Shown piece by piece: positions 49,947 through 58,885 of a DNA stretch of 64,000 nucleotides (position 1 is its first letter; each line of letters begins with the position of its first letter). The DNA is from CAVPEW01 sp963703565 (GTDB lineage Bacteria > Actinomycetota > Acidimicrobiia > Acidimicrobiales > VFJN01): contig CAVPEW010000064.1 of the NCBI GenBank assembly GCA_963703565.1, positions 51,192 through 115,191 of the forward strand, given 5' to 3'. Below the pieces are notes generated by a model. That model ran no database searches and had not been told where the DNA came from. It was given only the letters and a program-made list of their open reading frames with translations. Position numbers and translations under genes: made by a program.

Positions 49947-51614
49947 TCAGGCGGCGTGGGGGACCGGCTCGCTCAGCACGAACCCGCTGTAGCCCTCCGC
50001 TGCGGAGCTGCGACAGGAGCTGAGGTAGAGCTGGAGGCCGCCGGGCCAGTTGAGCATCTCGCGGGGCTTGCCCGGGATGTTCGCCCCCATGTACCAGGAG
50101 TCCGCACGGGGGAACAGGGTCATGGAGGCGATCGCCTGCACCATGTCCCGCCAGGCCTGTTCGGCTTCGGTGGTCGCCTCGATGCGGGTGACGCCCTTCC
50201 GGCGCAGTTCCGCGATGAGCTCCACCACCCAGTCGCCCTGCTCCTCGGCGCAGGTGGGGCCGTTGCAGAACCCCGACGGGCTCTGGGGGCCGTAGAGGAA
50301 GAACAAGTTGGGGAAGCCCGCGCTCGCCACCCCCAGGTGGGTGCGGGCGCCCTGGGCCCAATGCTCTGCCAGGGACTCGCCTGTGGTGCCCCGGATGTCG
50401 ATGCTGGTCAAGCCGCCGGTCACGGCATCGAAGCCGGTGGCGAGTACGAGCACGTCGAGCTCGACCTCGCCGGCAGTGGTGACCACCCCGCGCTCGGTGA
50501 TCCGCTCGATGGGGTTCTTGCGCACGTTCACCAGGTGCACGTTGTCCTGGTTGAACACGTCGTAGTAGTCCTGTTCGAGCGAGGGCCGCTTGACGCCGAA
50601 GGGGTGGGGCGGCTCCGCGGGGGCGAGCTCCTCGGCGAGGGCCGGGTCGTGGACCCGCGCGTGCACCTTCGAGCGCCAGAAGTCGTAGGCCTTGCGATTG
50701 GCCTTCTCGTCTATGAGCAGGTCGTTGTAGCCCCCGGCCCAGAAGCTGAACCCCCCGGCCTGCCACAGGCGCTCGAAGGTGGCGTCGCGCTCCTCGTCGG
50801 TCACGGCCAGCGCGCTGGTGGTGGACTCGGGGTAGTCGAAGCCGCTGTTGGACGCAGCCCGGAGCCGGAAGATCTCCGGGTAGCGGGCCTTCGCCTCGTC
50901 CTGATCTGCTCGGGTCAGGCGACGTTGCTGCATGGCGAGCGCCAGGATCGGCGTTCGCTGGAACACCGTGAGCTCCGCCGCGACCTTGGCCGCCTCCTGC
51001 GTGACCTGGACTCCGCTGGCGCCGGTGCCGATGACCCCCACGCGCTTGCCGGTGAGCTCGACGCCTTCTTGGGGCCAGTGGGCGGTGTGGTGCCACTCGC
51101 CCGCGAAGTCCTCGAGGCCGGGGAAGTCGGGGATGTAGGCCTTGGCGGCAAAGCCGGTGCACAGCACCAGGTAGCGCGTGCGCAGCGTGTCGCCGGCAGA
51201 GGTGCGCACCTGCCAGGCTCTGCCGTCCTCGTCCCAGGTGGCGCCCTCGACGCGGGTGGAGAAACGGATGTCGCGGCTGAGGTCCCAGACCTCGTCCACG
51301 TGAGCGAAGTACCGCCTCAGCGCCCGGTGATCCGGGAAGCGCTCCTCCCAGTACCAGTCGCGCCAGATCGCTTCGTCCGAGTACTCGTAGACCGGCACGT
51401 GCGAGTCGACCCGTGCTCCCGGATAGCAGTTCCAGTGCCAGATCCCCCCCAGGCTCGTGCCGGCCTCGAGCAGCACGACGTCGAGACCCAGATCGTCTCG
51501 CAGGTGGTGCAGCTGGTAGAGGCCGGCGAACCCGGCGCCCACGACCACCACCTCGTGGTCGAGCCCGGTGTCATGCGCGGGGCGCTCGGTGTGGCCATTG
51601 GAACCTTGATCCAT
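49947..51614 (-). CDS. Flavin-containing monooxygenase, Baeyer-Villiger type
   Basis: A 555-residue flavoprotein. It has the FAD Rossmann motif (VVVVGAGFAGLY, from residue 22), an internal NADPH motif (VGVIGTGASGVQVTQE) and the Baeyer-Villiger fingerprint FxGxxxHxxxWP (FAGEWHHTAHWPQ). The C-terminal core reads DVLVLATGFDAVTGG and LFFLYGPQSPSGFCNGPTCAEEQ. It inserts oxygen next to a ketone, turning it into an ester or lactone. It converges on the dioxygenase gene. An enoyl-CoA hydratase gene 53 bases upstream on the same strand may share its transcript, suggesting fatty-acid or cyclic-ketone degradation. Confidence 0.9.
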   Translation of the reverse strand: MDQGSNGHTERPAHDTGLDHEVVVVGAGFAGLYQLHHLRDDLGLDVVLLEAGTSLGGIWHWNCYPGARVDSHVPVYEYSDEAIWRDWYWEERFPDHRALRRYFAHVDEVWDLSRDIRFSTRVEGATWDEDGRAWQVRTSAGDTLRTRYLVLCTGFAAKAYIPDFPGLEDFAGEWHHTAHWPQEGVELTGKRVGVIGTGASGVQVTQEAAKVAAELTVFQRTPILALAMQQRRLTRADQDEAKARYPEIFRLRAASNSGFDYPESTTSALAVTDEERDATFERLWQAGGFSFWAGGYNDLLIDEKANRKAYDFWRSKVHARVHDPALAEELAPAEPPHPFGVKRPSLEQDYYDVFNQDNVHLVNVRKNPIERITERGVVTTAGEVELDVLVLATGFDAVTGGLTSIDIRGTTGESLAEHWAQGARTHLGVASAGFPNLFFLYGPQSPSGFCNGPTCAEEQGDWVVELIAELRRKGVTRIEATTEAEQAWRDMVQAIASMTLFPRADSWYMGANIPGKPREMLNWPGGLQLYLSSCRSSAAEGYSGFVLSEPVPHAA

Positions 51615-51667
51615 CGTGGTGCCTCGACTTGGGATTGAGTGGTGTTGGTCTTCGGCGCGGCCCCGCC

Positions 51668-52426
51668 TCAGCGGGCCGCCATTCGCTCGGATAGGTCGTC
51701 GGGCATGCCGAAGGGCAGGCGGCGCTCGAAGGCCAGCGCCTCGCTGCGGCCCATGTCGGTTCCAGCGGCGAGGAGCTTCTTGACTATGCGGTTGGTGCCG
51801 GGGGAGTTGGCCGCGACCTCACGTGCGAGGGCCTCGACGGTTGCGTCGAGTTCGGCGTCGGGCACGGTGCGGTCGACCAGGCGGATCCGCGCTGCGGTCA
51901 TCCCGTCGATGCGCCGACTGGTGAACATCAGCTCCTTGGCAGTCGATCGGCCCACGCGCTCGGGCAGGCGGACCGACATCCCCCACACGGGGACCAGGCC
52001 CCACTGGCCGTGGGTGTCGCCGAGCCGGCAGGACTCGGCGGCGATCAGCAGGTCGCACGCCAGGGCCAGTTCGAGGCCACCGGTGAAGCAGTGGCCGTGC
52101 AGCCGGGCGATGGTGGGCTGGGGCAGGGTGTCGAGCGCGTCGACGGTCTCGGGCTCGAAGTTCGGGGTCGGGGCCCGTTCGCCCGAGGCGATGGCCTCGA
52201 GGTCGTGCCCGGCGCAGAACGAGCGTCCTGCCCCGCTCAGCACCACGCAGCGCACCGTGTCGTCCGCGGCGATGGCATCGAGGTGGGCGCGAAGGGCCAC
52301 GAAGGAGCTCGGCACGAGCGCGTTGAGCTTGGCGGGGCGGTTCAGCGTGAGCGTCGTCACGCCGGCGTCGTCGTGGCGCAGCACTAGCGCCTCGGCGGTC
52401 GGATCACCGGCGGCCGGTGTGGCCAT
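51668..52426 (-). CDS. Enoyl-CoA hydratase/isomerase family protein
   Basis: A 252-residue crotonase: LTLNRPAKLNALVPSSF, SGAGRSFCAGHDLEAIASG, HGHCFTGGLELALACDLLIAA, GDTHGQWGLVPVWGMSVRLPERVG. The start is ATG 52426, after a G-rich ribosome site; an in-frame extension to 52591 is low complexity. The protein precedes the Baeyer-Villiger gene on the same strand, so it may act on an acyl-CoA in the same catabolic route. Confidence 0.86.
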   Translation of the reverse strand: MATPAAGDPTAEALVLRHDDAGVTTLTLNRPAKLNALVPSSFVALRAHLDAIAADDTVRCVVLSGAGRSFCAGHDLEAIASGERAPTPNFEPETVDALDTLPQPTIARLHGHCFTGGLELALACDLLIAAESCRLGDTHGQWGLVPVWGMSVRLPERVGRSTAKELMFTSRRIDGMTAARIRLVDRTVPDAELDATVEALAREVAANSPGTNRIVKKLLAAGTDMGRSEALAFERRLPFGMPDDLSERMAAR

Positions 52427-52581
52427 GGGCTGGCACCCCCCCTCCTGCTGCAAGCCTGTTGCCGGTCCCCCTGGATCCGGCGCCGACCCGCAGGCCGACC
52501 CGGATACCGTAGTCGCGCCAGAGACGCAGCGCCGAGCCTGTCTCATCGGCTCACGGCCGGCTCGGAGGTAGCGTCGGGCGG

Positions 52582-53085
52582 GTGTGGCCACCCGAGCGAC
52601 AGCGTGACGGCGGCATCGACGAGGTCCCCCTGCCCGCCGGGCCGGGTCGTCTGTCGCTCTGCGGCAAGCACGTGGTCGGACCCGATCCCGAGGCGGCGCT
52701 CCAGCGGGCCGGGGCCAGCGTCATCGTCTGCCTCAACGAGGCGGACGAGCTCATCGATCGCTACCCGCTCTACTTGCGCTGGCTCGCGGCCCACGAGCCG
52801 CGCCGGGCCCTGTGGCGGCCCATCCCGGATCTGTGCGCGCCCCGCCGCGACGAGGCCGTCGAGCTGGTCGGTGAGCTCGGCGAACGGCTGGCCGCCGGTG
52901 AGCACCTGCTGGTCCACTGCGGCGCCGGGTTCGGTCGATCGGGGACCCTCGCCGTGGCCGTGCTCATGGCCCAGGGCCTCGCGCTCGGATCTGCGCTGGA
53001 GCAGGTGGCCCGGGCGCGCCCGTTGGCGGGCCCGGAGGCGGGAGCCCAGCGCGACCTGCTCCACGCACTCGCCGGGGCGCCCTGA
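52582..53085 (+). CDS. Dual-specificity protein phosphatase-like protein
   Basis: The 167-residue protein has the Cys-phosphatase P-loop HCGAGFGRSG (Cys113, Arg119) and an upstream acid in PIPDLCAPRRD. The N-terminal segment (VIVCLNEADELIDRYP) resembles the variable loops of small atypical phosphatases. It probably removes phosphate from phosphotyrosine, phosphoserine or phosphoinositol-like substrates. GTG 52582 is the start. Only 9 bases separate it from the convergent DUF2277 gene. Confidence 0.82.
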   Translation: MWPPERQRDGGIDEVPLPAGPGRLSLCGKHVVGPDPEAALQRAGASVIVCLNEADELIDRYPLYLRWLAAHEPRRALWRPIPDLCAPRRDEAVELVGELGERLAAGEHLLVHCGAGFGRSGTLAVAVLMAQGLALGSALEQVARARPLAGPEAGAQRDLLHALAGAP

Positions 53086-53094
53086 CCCGCCGCG

Positions 53095-53367
53095 CTAGTC
53101 GGAGCCGAGCCCGAGCCGTGCCCGAACCTCGGGGCGGCGCAGCGGCGGGAGCGTGGAGGGTGGCCGGCGCCGTGGCCTCAGCGAATCGAGGAGCTCTGCT
53201 GTGGCACCCGCGACGGCCGCGACGGCGGCCTCGAAAGCGGTTTCGTCGGCTGCCGAGGGCCGGGTGATGCCGCTGACCTTGCGGATGTACTGGCGGGCGG
53301 TCGCGCCGACCTCGTCGCGCGCGGCCGGTGGCTCGAGGCCGTGCAGGGTCGTGATGTTGCGACACAT
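53095..53367 (-). CDS. DUF2277 family protein
   Basis: A 90-residue protein with the DUF2277 signature MCRNITTLHGLEPPAARDEVGATARQYIRKVSGI followed by DETAFEAAVAAVAGATAELLDSL. The family is short and helical and has no established function. The last 25 residues are Arg/Pro-rich. It is divergent from the DUF35/thiolase pair. Confidence 0.85.
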   Translation of the reverse strand: MCRNITTLHGLEPPAARDEVGATARQYIRKVSGITRPSAADETAFEAAVAAVAGATAELLDSLRPRRRPPSTLPPLRRPEVRARLGLGSD

Positions 53368-53442
53368 GGCTGCCGACGGTACCGAGAGGCGGGCTCGCCG
53401 GTCGACGGGCTCGCCGTGACGCCCGGCACTAGGTTGTCGGCC

Positions 53443-53850
53443 ATGAGCGATCGCATCCCGTTGGTGGACTACCTGGTGCTCGACGAGGGGGAGCCGCACC
53501 TCGTGGCAAACGAGTGCACGAGTTGCGGCGCGCGCTACTTCGACCGCCGCAACGCGTGCGCCAGTTGCTTCGGTACCGAGTTCCGCCGGGTCGACGTGGC
53601 GACCGAGGGGGAGGTCCGGGCGTTCACGATCATCGCTTTCGCAGCTCCGGGGGTCCCCGTGCCCTACGTCGCCGCAGTGGTCGATGCCGACGGCACCAGC
53701 GTGCGCACGAACCTGATCAACGTCGAGCCCGATCCCGACCATGTGGAGCTTGGGATGAAGGTTCGGCTGGCGACCTATCCGATGGGAACCGACGATGCCG
53801 GTACCGAAGCCATCGGCTTCGGGTTCGAGCCGGTGGGAGGGAAGGCCTGA
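53443..53850 (+). CDS. DUF35 OB-fold/zinc-ribbon acyl-CoA-binding partner of thiolase
   Basis: This 135-residue protein has a rubredoxin-like zinc ribbon (CTSCGARYFDRRNACASCF, Cys25/28/39/42) followed by an OB-fold (VRAFTIIAFAAPGVPVPYVAAVVDADG). DUF35 proteins form complexes with thiolase-like enzymes and stabilise the acyl-CoA substrate. The thiolase gene starts one base after its stop, consistent with a two-protein complex. Start ATG 53443. Confidence 0.9.
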   Translation: MSDRIPLVDYLVLDEGEPHLVANECTSCGARYFDRRNACASCFGTEFRRVDVATEGEVRAFTIIAFAAPGVPVPYVAAVVDADGTSVRTNLINVEPDPDHVELGMKVRLATYPMGTDDAGTEAIGFGFEPVGGKA

Positions 53851-53851
53851 C

Positions 53852-55057
53852 ATGGCGACTGACGACGTCTGGATCCTCGGGATCCACATGACCAAGTTCG
53901 GCAAGCACCCCGAGCTCGACACGGTCGACCTGGCGAGCGAGGCCGTCATGGCGGCTCTCGCCGATGCCGGGGTCACCATGGCCGACATGGGGGTGATGGC
54001 CGCCGGATGCCTGATGAACCAGGGCCTGGGCATCGGCCAGGCCATCCAGAAGCAGATCGGCCAGACCGGCATCCCCGTCTACAACGTCTCCAACGCCTGC
54101 GCCACTGGTGCCACCGCTCTGCGCACCGTGGTAATGGCGGTCAAGGCCGGTGAGTGCGACATGGGCCTCGCCGTCGGCGTCGAGAAGCTCGCCGGCGCCG
54201 GCCTCCTGGTGGGCGGTAGCCGCCAGGACGACGACAACACCTGGACGCCCTCGGGACGCTACGGCGCGGTCGCCCCGGTCGACGGCCGCATCGGCACCGA
54301 GACCATGCCCGGCGTGTTCGCCCAGATCGGCATGGAATACGGGCACCGCTACGGCGGCACCAGCTTCGAGCTGTTCGCCCGCATCAGCGAGAAGAACCAC
54401 GCCCACTCCACGCTCAACCCGCTTGCCGCCTACACCAAGAAGATGAGCCTCGAGCAGATCATGGGCGACGTCATGATCGCCTACCCGAACACCCGGCCCA
54501 TGTGCTCGGCGAACTGCGACGGCGCGGCTGCGGCGGTGGTGGTGTCGGGTGCCCGCCTCAAGACCCTCGATCCCGACCAGCGCCGCCGGGCGGTGAAGAT
54601 CTCGGCGTCGGTGCTCACCACCGACCCCTACGAGGAGGCCTGCCAGGTCCTGCCCAACGTCAACACCTTGACCCGAAAGGCGGCCGAGCAGGCCTACGAC
54701 CAGGCCGGCGTGAGCCCGTCGGACCTCGACCTGGTGGAGTTGCACGACTGCTTCGCCACAGCCGAGCTGGTGCACTACGACAACCTGATGCTGTGCGGCC
54801 AGGGCGAGGCTGTGCCCTTCTTCGAGTCCGGCGCCACATGGCGTGACGGTTCCACGCCGGTGAACGTGTCGGGGGGTCTGGAGTCCAAGGGCCATCCGAT
54901 CGCGGCGACCGGGATCGCCAACATCTGGGAGGTCTGCCACCACCTGCGCGGTGAGGCGGGCGACCGCCAGATCGCCGACGCCAAGGTCGGCTTGGCCCAC
55001 GTCATCGGCCTCGGGCAGGCCTGCGGCGTGCACATCCTGGAGAAGGCCGCGGCCTGA
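53852..55057 (+). CDS. Thiolase-family acetyl-CoA acyltransferase (SCP-x-like)
   Basis: A 401-residue thiolase-fold protein. It has the nucleophile in SNACATGATAL (Cys83), HDCFATAEL with the His/Asp pair, GGLESKGHPIAATG with the second His and a final GLGQACGVHI. It belongs to the lipid-transfer/SCP-x branch that acts with DUF35 proteins in steroid or branched-chain acyl-CoA degradation. ATG 53852 is nearly contiguous with the DUF35 gene. The physiological substrate is unknown. Confidence 0.9.
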   Translation: MATDDVWILGIHMTKFGKHPELDTVDLASEAVMAALADAGVTMADMGVMAAGCLMNQGLGIGQAIQKQIGQTGIPVYNVSNACATGATALRTVVMAVKAGECDMGLAVGVEKLAGAGLLVGGSRQDDDNTWTPSGRYGAVAPVDGRIGTETMPGVFAQIGMEYGHRYGGTSFELFARISEKNHAHSTLNPLAAYTKKMSLEQIMGDVMIAYPNTRPMCSANCDGAAAAVVVSGARLKTLDPDQRRRAVKISASVLTTDPYEEACQVLPNVNTLTRKAAEQAYDQAGVSPSDLDLVELHDCFATAELVHYDNLMLCGQGEAVPFFESGATWRDGSTPVNVSGGLESKGHPIAATGIANIWEVCHHLRGEAGDRQIADAKVGLAHVIGLGQACGVHILEKAAA

Positions 55058-55091
55058 TCCATCGCGGTGGGTCGCGGGGGCCGCTGCCCCC

Positions 55092-55877
55092 GTGACTCGC
55101 CGGGCGGCCGCGTCCGTGTCGTTGTCCCCCTTCGAGACCGCGGCCATCGCTCTGGCCGGTCTCGGCGCGGGCACGGTGAACACGGTGGTCGGCTCGGGTT
55201 CGCTGATCACGTTCCCGACGCTGCTGGCCTTTGGCTACCCCTCCGTGGTCGCCAACGTCTCCAACAACATCGGCCTCGTGCCGGGCTCGGTGAGCGGGGC
55301 GATCGGCTATCGGCGTGAGCTGGCAGGCCAGAGACGCCGCGCGCTCACCCTCGGATCTTGTTCGCTCGCCGGGGGGCTGACCGGCGCCGTGTTGTTGCTG
55401 GCGTTGCCGGCAGGGGTGTTCGACGCGGTGGTGCCGGTGCTGGTGCTCGGGGCCTGTGGGCTGATGCTCGCCCAGCCTCGCCTGTCGGCGTGGGTGGCGG
55501 CCCGACGTGCGCCCGACGCTTCCGACGTGGGCCGCTCCCCGATGGTGGTGGTGTTCGGTGCCGGCGTCTACGGCGGCTACTTCGGTGCGGCCCAGGGCGT
55601 GATCCTGTTGGCCACCCTGGCGGTGTTCGTGCCCGACGACCTGCACCGCTCGAACGCGCTCAAGAACGTGCTCGCAGGGCTGGTCAACGCCACGGCGGCG
55701 GTCGTGTTCGTGGTCGCCGCGGACGTGGCGTGGGCGCCGGCCGGACTCCTGGCCCTGGGTTCGGTCGTGGGCGGCCAGCTGGGGGCTCGGGTCGGCCGTC
55801 GCCTGCCTGCCGGCGCGTTGCGCCTGGCGGTCGTGGCGGTCGGCATCTTCGCCACCGCCCGCCTCGTCGTGGGTTGA
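55092..55877 (+). CDS. TauE/SafE-family membrane permease
   Basis: A 261-residue membrane protein with about eight hydrophobic segments. GAGTVNTVVGSGSLITFPTLLAFG, FGAGVYGGYFGAAQGVILLATLAVF and RSNALKNVLAGLVNATAAVVFV match the duplicated TauE/SafE fold. Members export sulfite or organosulfur anions. GTG 55092 is the start. It follows the thiolase by 34 bases but is functionally unrelated as far as sequence shows. Confidence 0.87.
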   Translation: MTRRAAASVSLSPFETAAIALAGLGAGTVNTVVGSGSLITFPTLLAFGYPSVVANVSNNIGLVPGSVSGAIGYRRELAGQRRRALTLGSCSLAGGLTGAVLLLALPAGVFDAVVPVLVLGACGLMLAQPRLSAWVAARRAPDASDVGRSPMVVVFGAGVYGGYFGAAQGVILLATLAVFVPDDLHRSNALKNVLAGLVNATAAVVFVVAADVAWAPAGLLALGSVVGGQLGARVGRRLPAGALRLAVVAVGIFATARLVVG

Positions 55878-55956
55878 CCCGAGCCCGGGGTCCACCGTCG
55901 CGGTGAGCGGTGCCGGTACGGTGACCGACGCCCTTTGCCCCGACCCGGGAGTTGTC

Positions 55957-56232
55957 ATGAACAAAGCAGAGCTGGTCAGCGCTGTAGCCGAACGCAGCGC
56001 CGCTCCCCAGTCCACGGTCCAGGCGGTCCTGTCCGCCGTCGAGACGGTGGTCACCGAGGCGGTGGCGGCAGGGGACAAGGTCACCTTGCCCGGCTTCCTC
56101 ACCTTCGAGCGCGCGGAGCGGGCCGCTCGCACCGGCCGCAACCCCGCGACCGGGGCCGAGATCCAGATCCCGGCAGCGAGCGTGCCCAAGGTCAAGATCG
56201 GCAAGACCTTCAAGGACGCCGTCGCATCCTGA
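55957..56232 (+). CDS. HU-family DNA-binding protein
   Basis: The 91-residue nucleoid protein opens MNKAELVSAVAERSAAPQSTVQAVLSAV. It has the DNA-binding arm signature ARTGRNPATGAEIQIPAASVPKVKIGKTFKDAV. It is a short HU without the long Lys-rich tail found in mycobacteria. It bends DNA and compacts the nucleoid; similar proteins assist integrase reactions, which is of interest 1.1 kb from the integrated element. Confidence 0.95.
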   Translation: MNKAELVSAVAERSAAPQSTVQAVLSAVETVVTEAVAAGDKVTLPGFLTFERAERAARTGRNPATGAEIQIPAASVPKVKIGKTFKDAVAS

Positions 56233-56386
56233 TCCCGACCCGGGGGCGCCGAGGGGGGGCTCCCGGGTTGATGGGCGGGCCTGGTCCACCCCGGTGGGCG
56301 AAGCCGGCGGCTCTTCCTCGCGTGCGGGTCGGGCCGGGCCGGCTCGAACCCCTGGAGAGGGGGCTGCGCGGCGGTAGTGTCGCGAG

Positions 56387-56695
56387 ATGGCATCTCGACC
56401 CGAGCGCGGTGAGACCGGTCGGTGGCGCCGTTCGGGTGGCGACGCTGGGCGGCCCACCGCCGAAGGGGCCGGTGGCCCCGCGACGTTGCGCCGCTACCTG
56501 GGGGTCATCGTGCTGGGTGTCGTCGCGGTCGTCGTCCTGGCGCAGAACACCGAGAGCACCAACGTGGAGCTGCTGTTCTGGGACCTCGAGGGTCCCCGCT
56601 TCGTGGTCCTGGCCGTGGCGCTGCTGGCCGGCGCGGCGCTCGGGGAGCTGGGCTCAGCGCTGTGGCGCAGGCGGCGCCGCAACGCGAACCGCTGA
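56387..56695 (+). CDS. LapA/DUF1049-like small membrane protein
   Basis: The 102-residue protein has two hydrophobic segments (YLGVIVLGVVAVVVLAQN and FVVLAVALLAGAALGELGSALW) connected by TESTNVELLFWDLEGP, the LapA-type pattern. It ends with an Arg-rich tail. LapA-like proteins associate with envelope stress or lipopolysaccharide assembly in proteobacteria; their role in actinobacteria is uncertain. The gap to HU (56233-56386) has no gene. Confidence 0.75.
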   Translation: MASRPERGETGRWRRSGGDAGRPTAEGAGGPATLRRYLGVIVLGVVAVVVLAQNTESTNVELLFWDLEGPRFVVLAVALLAGAALGELGSALWRRRRRNANR

Positions 56696-56735
56696 TCCGG
56701 GGCGTCCGCAGGCCCTTCGGCGTCGGACCGCTAGC

Positions 56736-57227
56736 TCAGCCCGACGCCGACAGCGTGGGGGACAGGACCGCGATGGGCAGCTCCCGCTCGGTCAGCGCCT
56801 GGTACGCGGCGAAGTCGGGATAGGCGCGAACGAGCAGATCCCAGCAGGCGGCTCGCTCGACCGAGTCGGTCACCACCCGGGCGGTGACCTCGTAGCTGCG
56901 CCCCCGCACGGTGGCCGTACCACCCCCGGCGGCGGTCAGGTTGCGCCACCAGTCCGGAGCGACGGGCCGGCCACCGAAGGACCCGCACACCAGCAGATCC
57001 TCGCCACGCTCGACGAGCATCAGCATGACCGTCCTGGGCTCGCCCGAGAGACGGCCCGCGACGGTCAGCATGAAGGTGGGCTTGCCCATCATCCGGGTGA
57101 GCGGGTGGTCGCCCAGGCGTCGGTAGAGCCTGGCCTGCCACCGGCTCGAGCGTGCCAACAGCTTCGGGGCGCGCCGCGCCACGAGGTTCGCGAACCGGCC
57201 GCTGCGGCTGACCCGCTCCGAGCGCAT
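56736..57227 (-). CDS. Deazaflavin-dependent oxidoreductase (Ddn-like)
   Basis: A 163-residue split-barrel protein with KPTFMLTVAGRLSGEPRTVMLMLVERGEDLLVCGSFGGRPVAPDWWRNLTAAG, highly characteristic of F420-binding nitroreductase-family proteins such as Ddn. It ends with DFAAYQALTERELPIAVL. It probably uses F420H2 to reduce a quinone or other small molecule. It is divergent from nothing obvious, with tRNA-Val beginning 80 bases upstream of its start on the opposite strand. Confidence 0.88.
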   Translation of the reverse strand: MRSERVSRSGRFANLVARRAPKLLARSSRWQARLYRRLGDHPLTRMMGKPTFMLTVAGRLSGEPRTVMLMLVERGEDLLVCGSFGGRPVAPDWWRNLTAAGGGTATVRGRSYEVTARVVTDSVERAACWDLLVRAYPDFAAYQALTERELPIAVLSPTLSASG

Positions 57228-57306
57228 GGCGCGAGTTTTACACCTATCCGCACCCGCAACAGCGGGGGTTGGGCGGCTCGGGCGCTCTGCTAGGTTTCGC
57301 AGCCCG

Positions 57307-57380
57307 GGGCCGTTAGCTCAGTTGGTTAGAGCACTTGCATGACGCGCAAGGGGTCAGGGGTTCGAATCCCTTACGGCCCA
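57307..57380 (+). tRNA. tRNA-Val (anticodon GAC), element integration site
   Basis: Acceptor GGGCCGT pairs with ACGGCCC (57373-57379). The anticodon stem CTTGC/GCAAG encloses ATGACGC (anticodon GAC), and the T-arm is AGGGG-TTCGAAT-CCCTT. The discriminator is A. A tyrosine integrase gene ends 85 bases downstream, so the 3' half of this tRNA is the probable attachment site and is intact. Confidence 0.96.
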
Positions 57381-57383
57381 CCC
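57345..57383. other. Predicted attachment site (attL) in the tRNA-Val 3' half
   Basis: Tyrosine integrases of this type usually recombine at the anticodon-to-T-arm part of a tRNA, regenerating an intact gene. The integrase gene reads toward the tRNA, as is usual. The partner repeat (attR) would lie beyond position 64000, so the core cannot be confirmed here. Confidence 0.45.
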
Positions 57384-57465
57384 CGTAAGCCCTGGTCAGA
57401 GGCGGTTTTCGCAGGAGCGGAAGCCGCCTCTTCCGCGCTCAGTCCGCGCTCAGTCCGCGCCAGGA

Positions 57466-58614
57466 TCAGGACGAGGCCCGGAGGCCCTCGAGCTCGACCT
57501 CGTCCCACGTCCGCTCGAGCGCCTCCCTGATCCGATCGCGCACCCGCGGGAAGAGGTGCCCGTAGGTGTCGATCGTGGTGCTGATCTTCGTGTGCCCGAG
57601 GTGCTCCATGACCTCGTACTGCTGCGCGCCCTGGCCGATGAGGAGCGCCACGCAGGAGTGGCGGAGGTCATGGAACCGGAGCGTGTAGGTCTCGACCTCG
57701 CCGCTCGGGAGTACCCGCGTCGAGACGGGGAGCCGCCCGCGCTCGGTCAGGTCCTCGACGACCGGGGAGAACCGCTGCCGGTAGAACCACCGATGATCGA
57801 GCGGGCCGCCCCGGTCGCCCGTCCAGACCCGAGCGTCGGGGGAGTGGTCCCGGGTCGCGAGGTGCGCGGCGAGCTCCTCGCAGAGTTGGCGCGGGAGGTC
57901 GACCCACCTCGAGCGCCCCGTCTTGGTCGTGCCGTCCGTCCCGTACCGCTTGCGCGCCTCGGCGATGTTCGCCCGATGCCGGAGTAGGTCGAGGTGCTTC
58001 ACCTTGAGCGCGCCGATCTCCCCGGCCCGGCACCCGGAGTACGCGGCGAAGCGGACGAGGACCCCCCACCCTCGGCCCGGCCAGGTCCGCTCGAGCTCCT
58101 CGGCGAGCTCGGCGACTTGGCTCGCATCGAGGAAGAGCATCTCCCGCCGATTGACCTTGGGGAGCCTCACCCCGAGGCATGGATCGTGCGAGATGATCCG
58201 GGCCCGGAGGGCGAGCGAGATGGTCTCGTGAAGGACCCGGTAGGCGCCCCTGACCGAGTCCGGCCCGAGCCCGCCCGTCTCGAGGTCCTGAACCCACACC
58301 TGCACGCCGAGGTGGTCGACGGAGGGCACCGGGACGTGCTTCCACCGCTCCTCGACGTGGCGGAACATGGTCAGGTTCCACGCCTTCGTGGTGGGGTCCG
58401 CCTTCGTGGCGATGAGTTGCTCGCCGAGCTCGCCGACCGTGACCTTCCTCGAGGCCGGGTCGATCCACTCGCCGCGCATCTTCGACGACTCCACCTCGAG
58501 GAGCCACCGCTCCGCATCGATCTTGCGATCGAAGTGCCGAGCCCGCTCCTTCCCCGCCGGGTCTCGGTAGCGGGCCCGCCACTTCCCGTTGTCTCGCTTC
58601 TGGATGCTCGCCAT
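57466..58614 (-). CDS. int: Tyrosine recombinase (integrase)
   Basis: The 382-residue integrase has an N-terminal AP2-like arm-binding region (KRDNGKWRARYRDPAGKERARHFDRKIDAERWL), a SAM-like core-binding domain to about 150 and a complete catalytic set: Arg196 (SGCRAGEIGAL), Lys231 (TTKTGRSRW), His315/Arg318 (HDLRHS), His341 (HLGH) and Tyr351 (IDTYGHLFP). It should integrate the element at tRNA-Val and, with a directionality factor, excise it. Its ATG overlaps the upstream gene's stop by one base, so it is the last gene of a three-gene minus-strand operon. Confidence 0.95.
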   Translation of the reverse strand: MASIQKRDNGKWRARYRDPAGKERARHFDRKIDAERWLLEVESSKMRGEWIDPASRKVTVGELGEQLIATKADPTTKAWNLTMFRHVEERWKHVPVPSVDHLGVQVWVQDLETGGLGPDSVRGAYRVLHETISLALRARIISHDPCLGVRLPKVNRREMLFLDASQVAELAEELERTWPGRGWGVLVRFAAYSGCRAGEIGALKVKHLDLLRHRANIAEARKRYGTDGTTKTGRSRWVDLPRQLCEELAAHLATRDHSPDARVWTGDRGGPLDHRWFYRQRFSPVVEDLTERGRLPVSTRVLPSGEVETYTLRFHDLRHSCVALLIGQGAQQYEVMEHLGHTKISTTIDTYGHLFPRVRDRIREALERTWDEVELEGLRASS

Positions 58615-58883
58615 CAGAGGATCAACCCGTCGACATTGAGCGTGGTCTTGACGCCAGCCAAGAACTGCTCGAGCTCGGCCACGTAGCCGGGGTCCGACGT
58701 TCGGATGATCGGGTGTTCGATCGCCGTGCCGCTCAGGACCACCGCCTCGAGTACCTCGAGACCCAACAGCACGGCGCCGCTGGCGTCGTCGATCACGACC
58801 GCAGGCACCAGGTACGGCGCCCGGTCTTCAGGTTCGATCAACATCCCCACCCACTCGTCGTTTCGCATCACTGGTCTCGCCAT
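58614..58883 (-). CDS. Small hypothetical protein in integrase operon
   Basis: The 89-residue protein reads MARPVMRNDEWVGMLIEPED and continues through YLVPAVVIDDASGAVLLGLEVLEAVVLSG. It has a mixed alpha/beta pattern and acidic surface and resembles no family I know. It is translationally coupled to int (TGATG) and follows the HTH gene closely (2 bases between stop and start). An accessory or regulatory role in integration is possible. Confidence 0.6.
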   Translation of the reverse strand: MARPVMRNDEWVGMLIEPEDRAPYLVPAVVIDDASGAVLLGLEVLEAVVLSGTAIEHPIIRTSDPGYVAELEQFLAGVKTTLNVDGLIL

Positions 58884-58885
58884 CG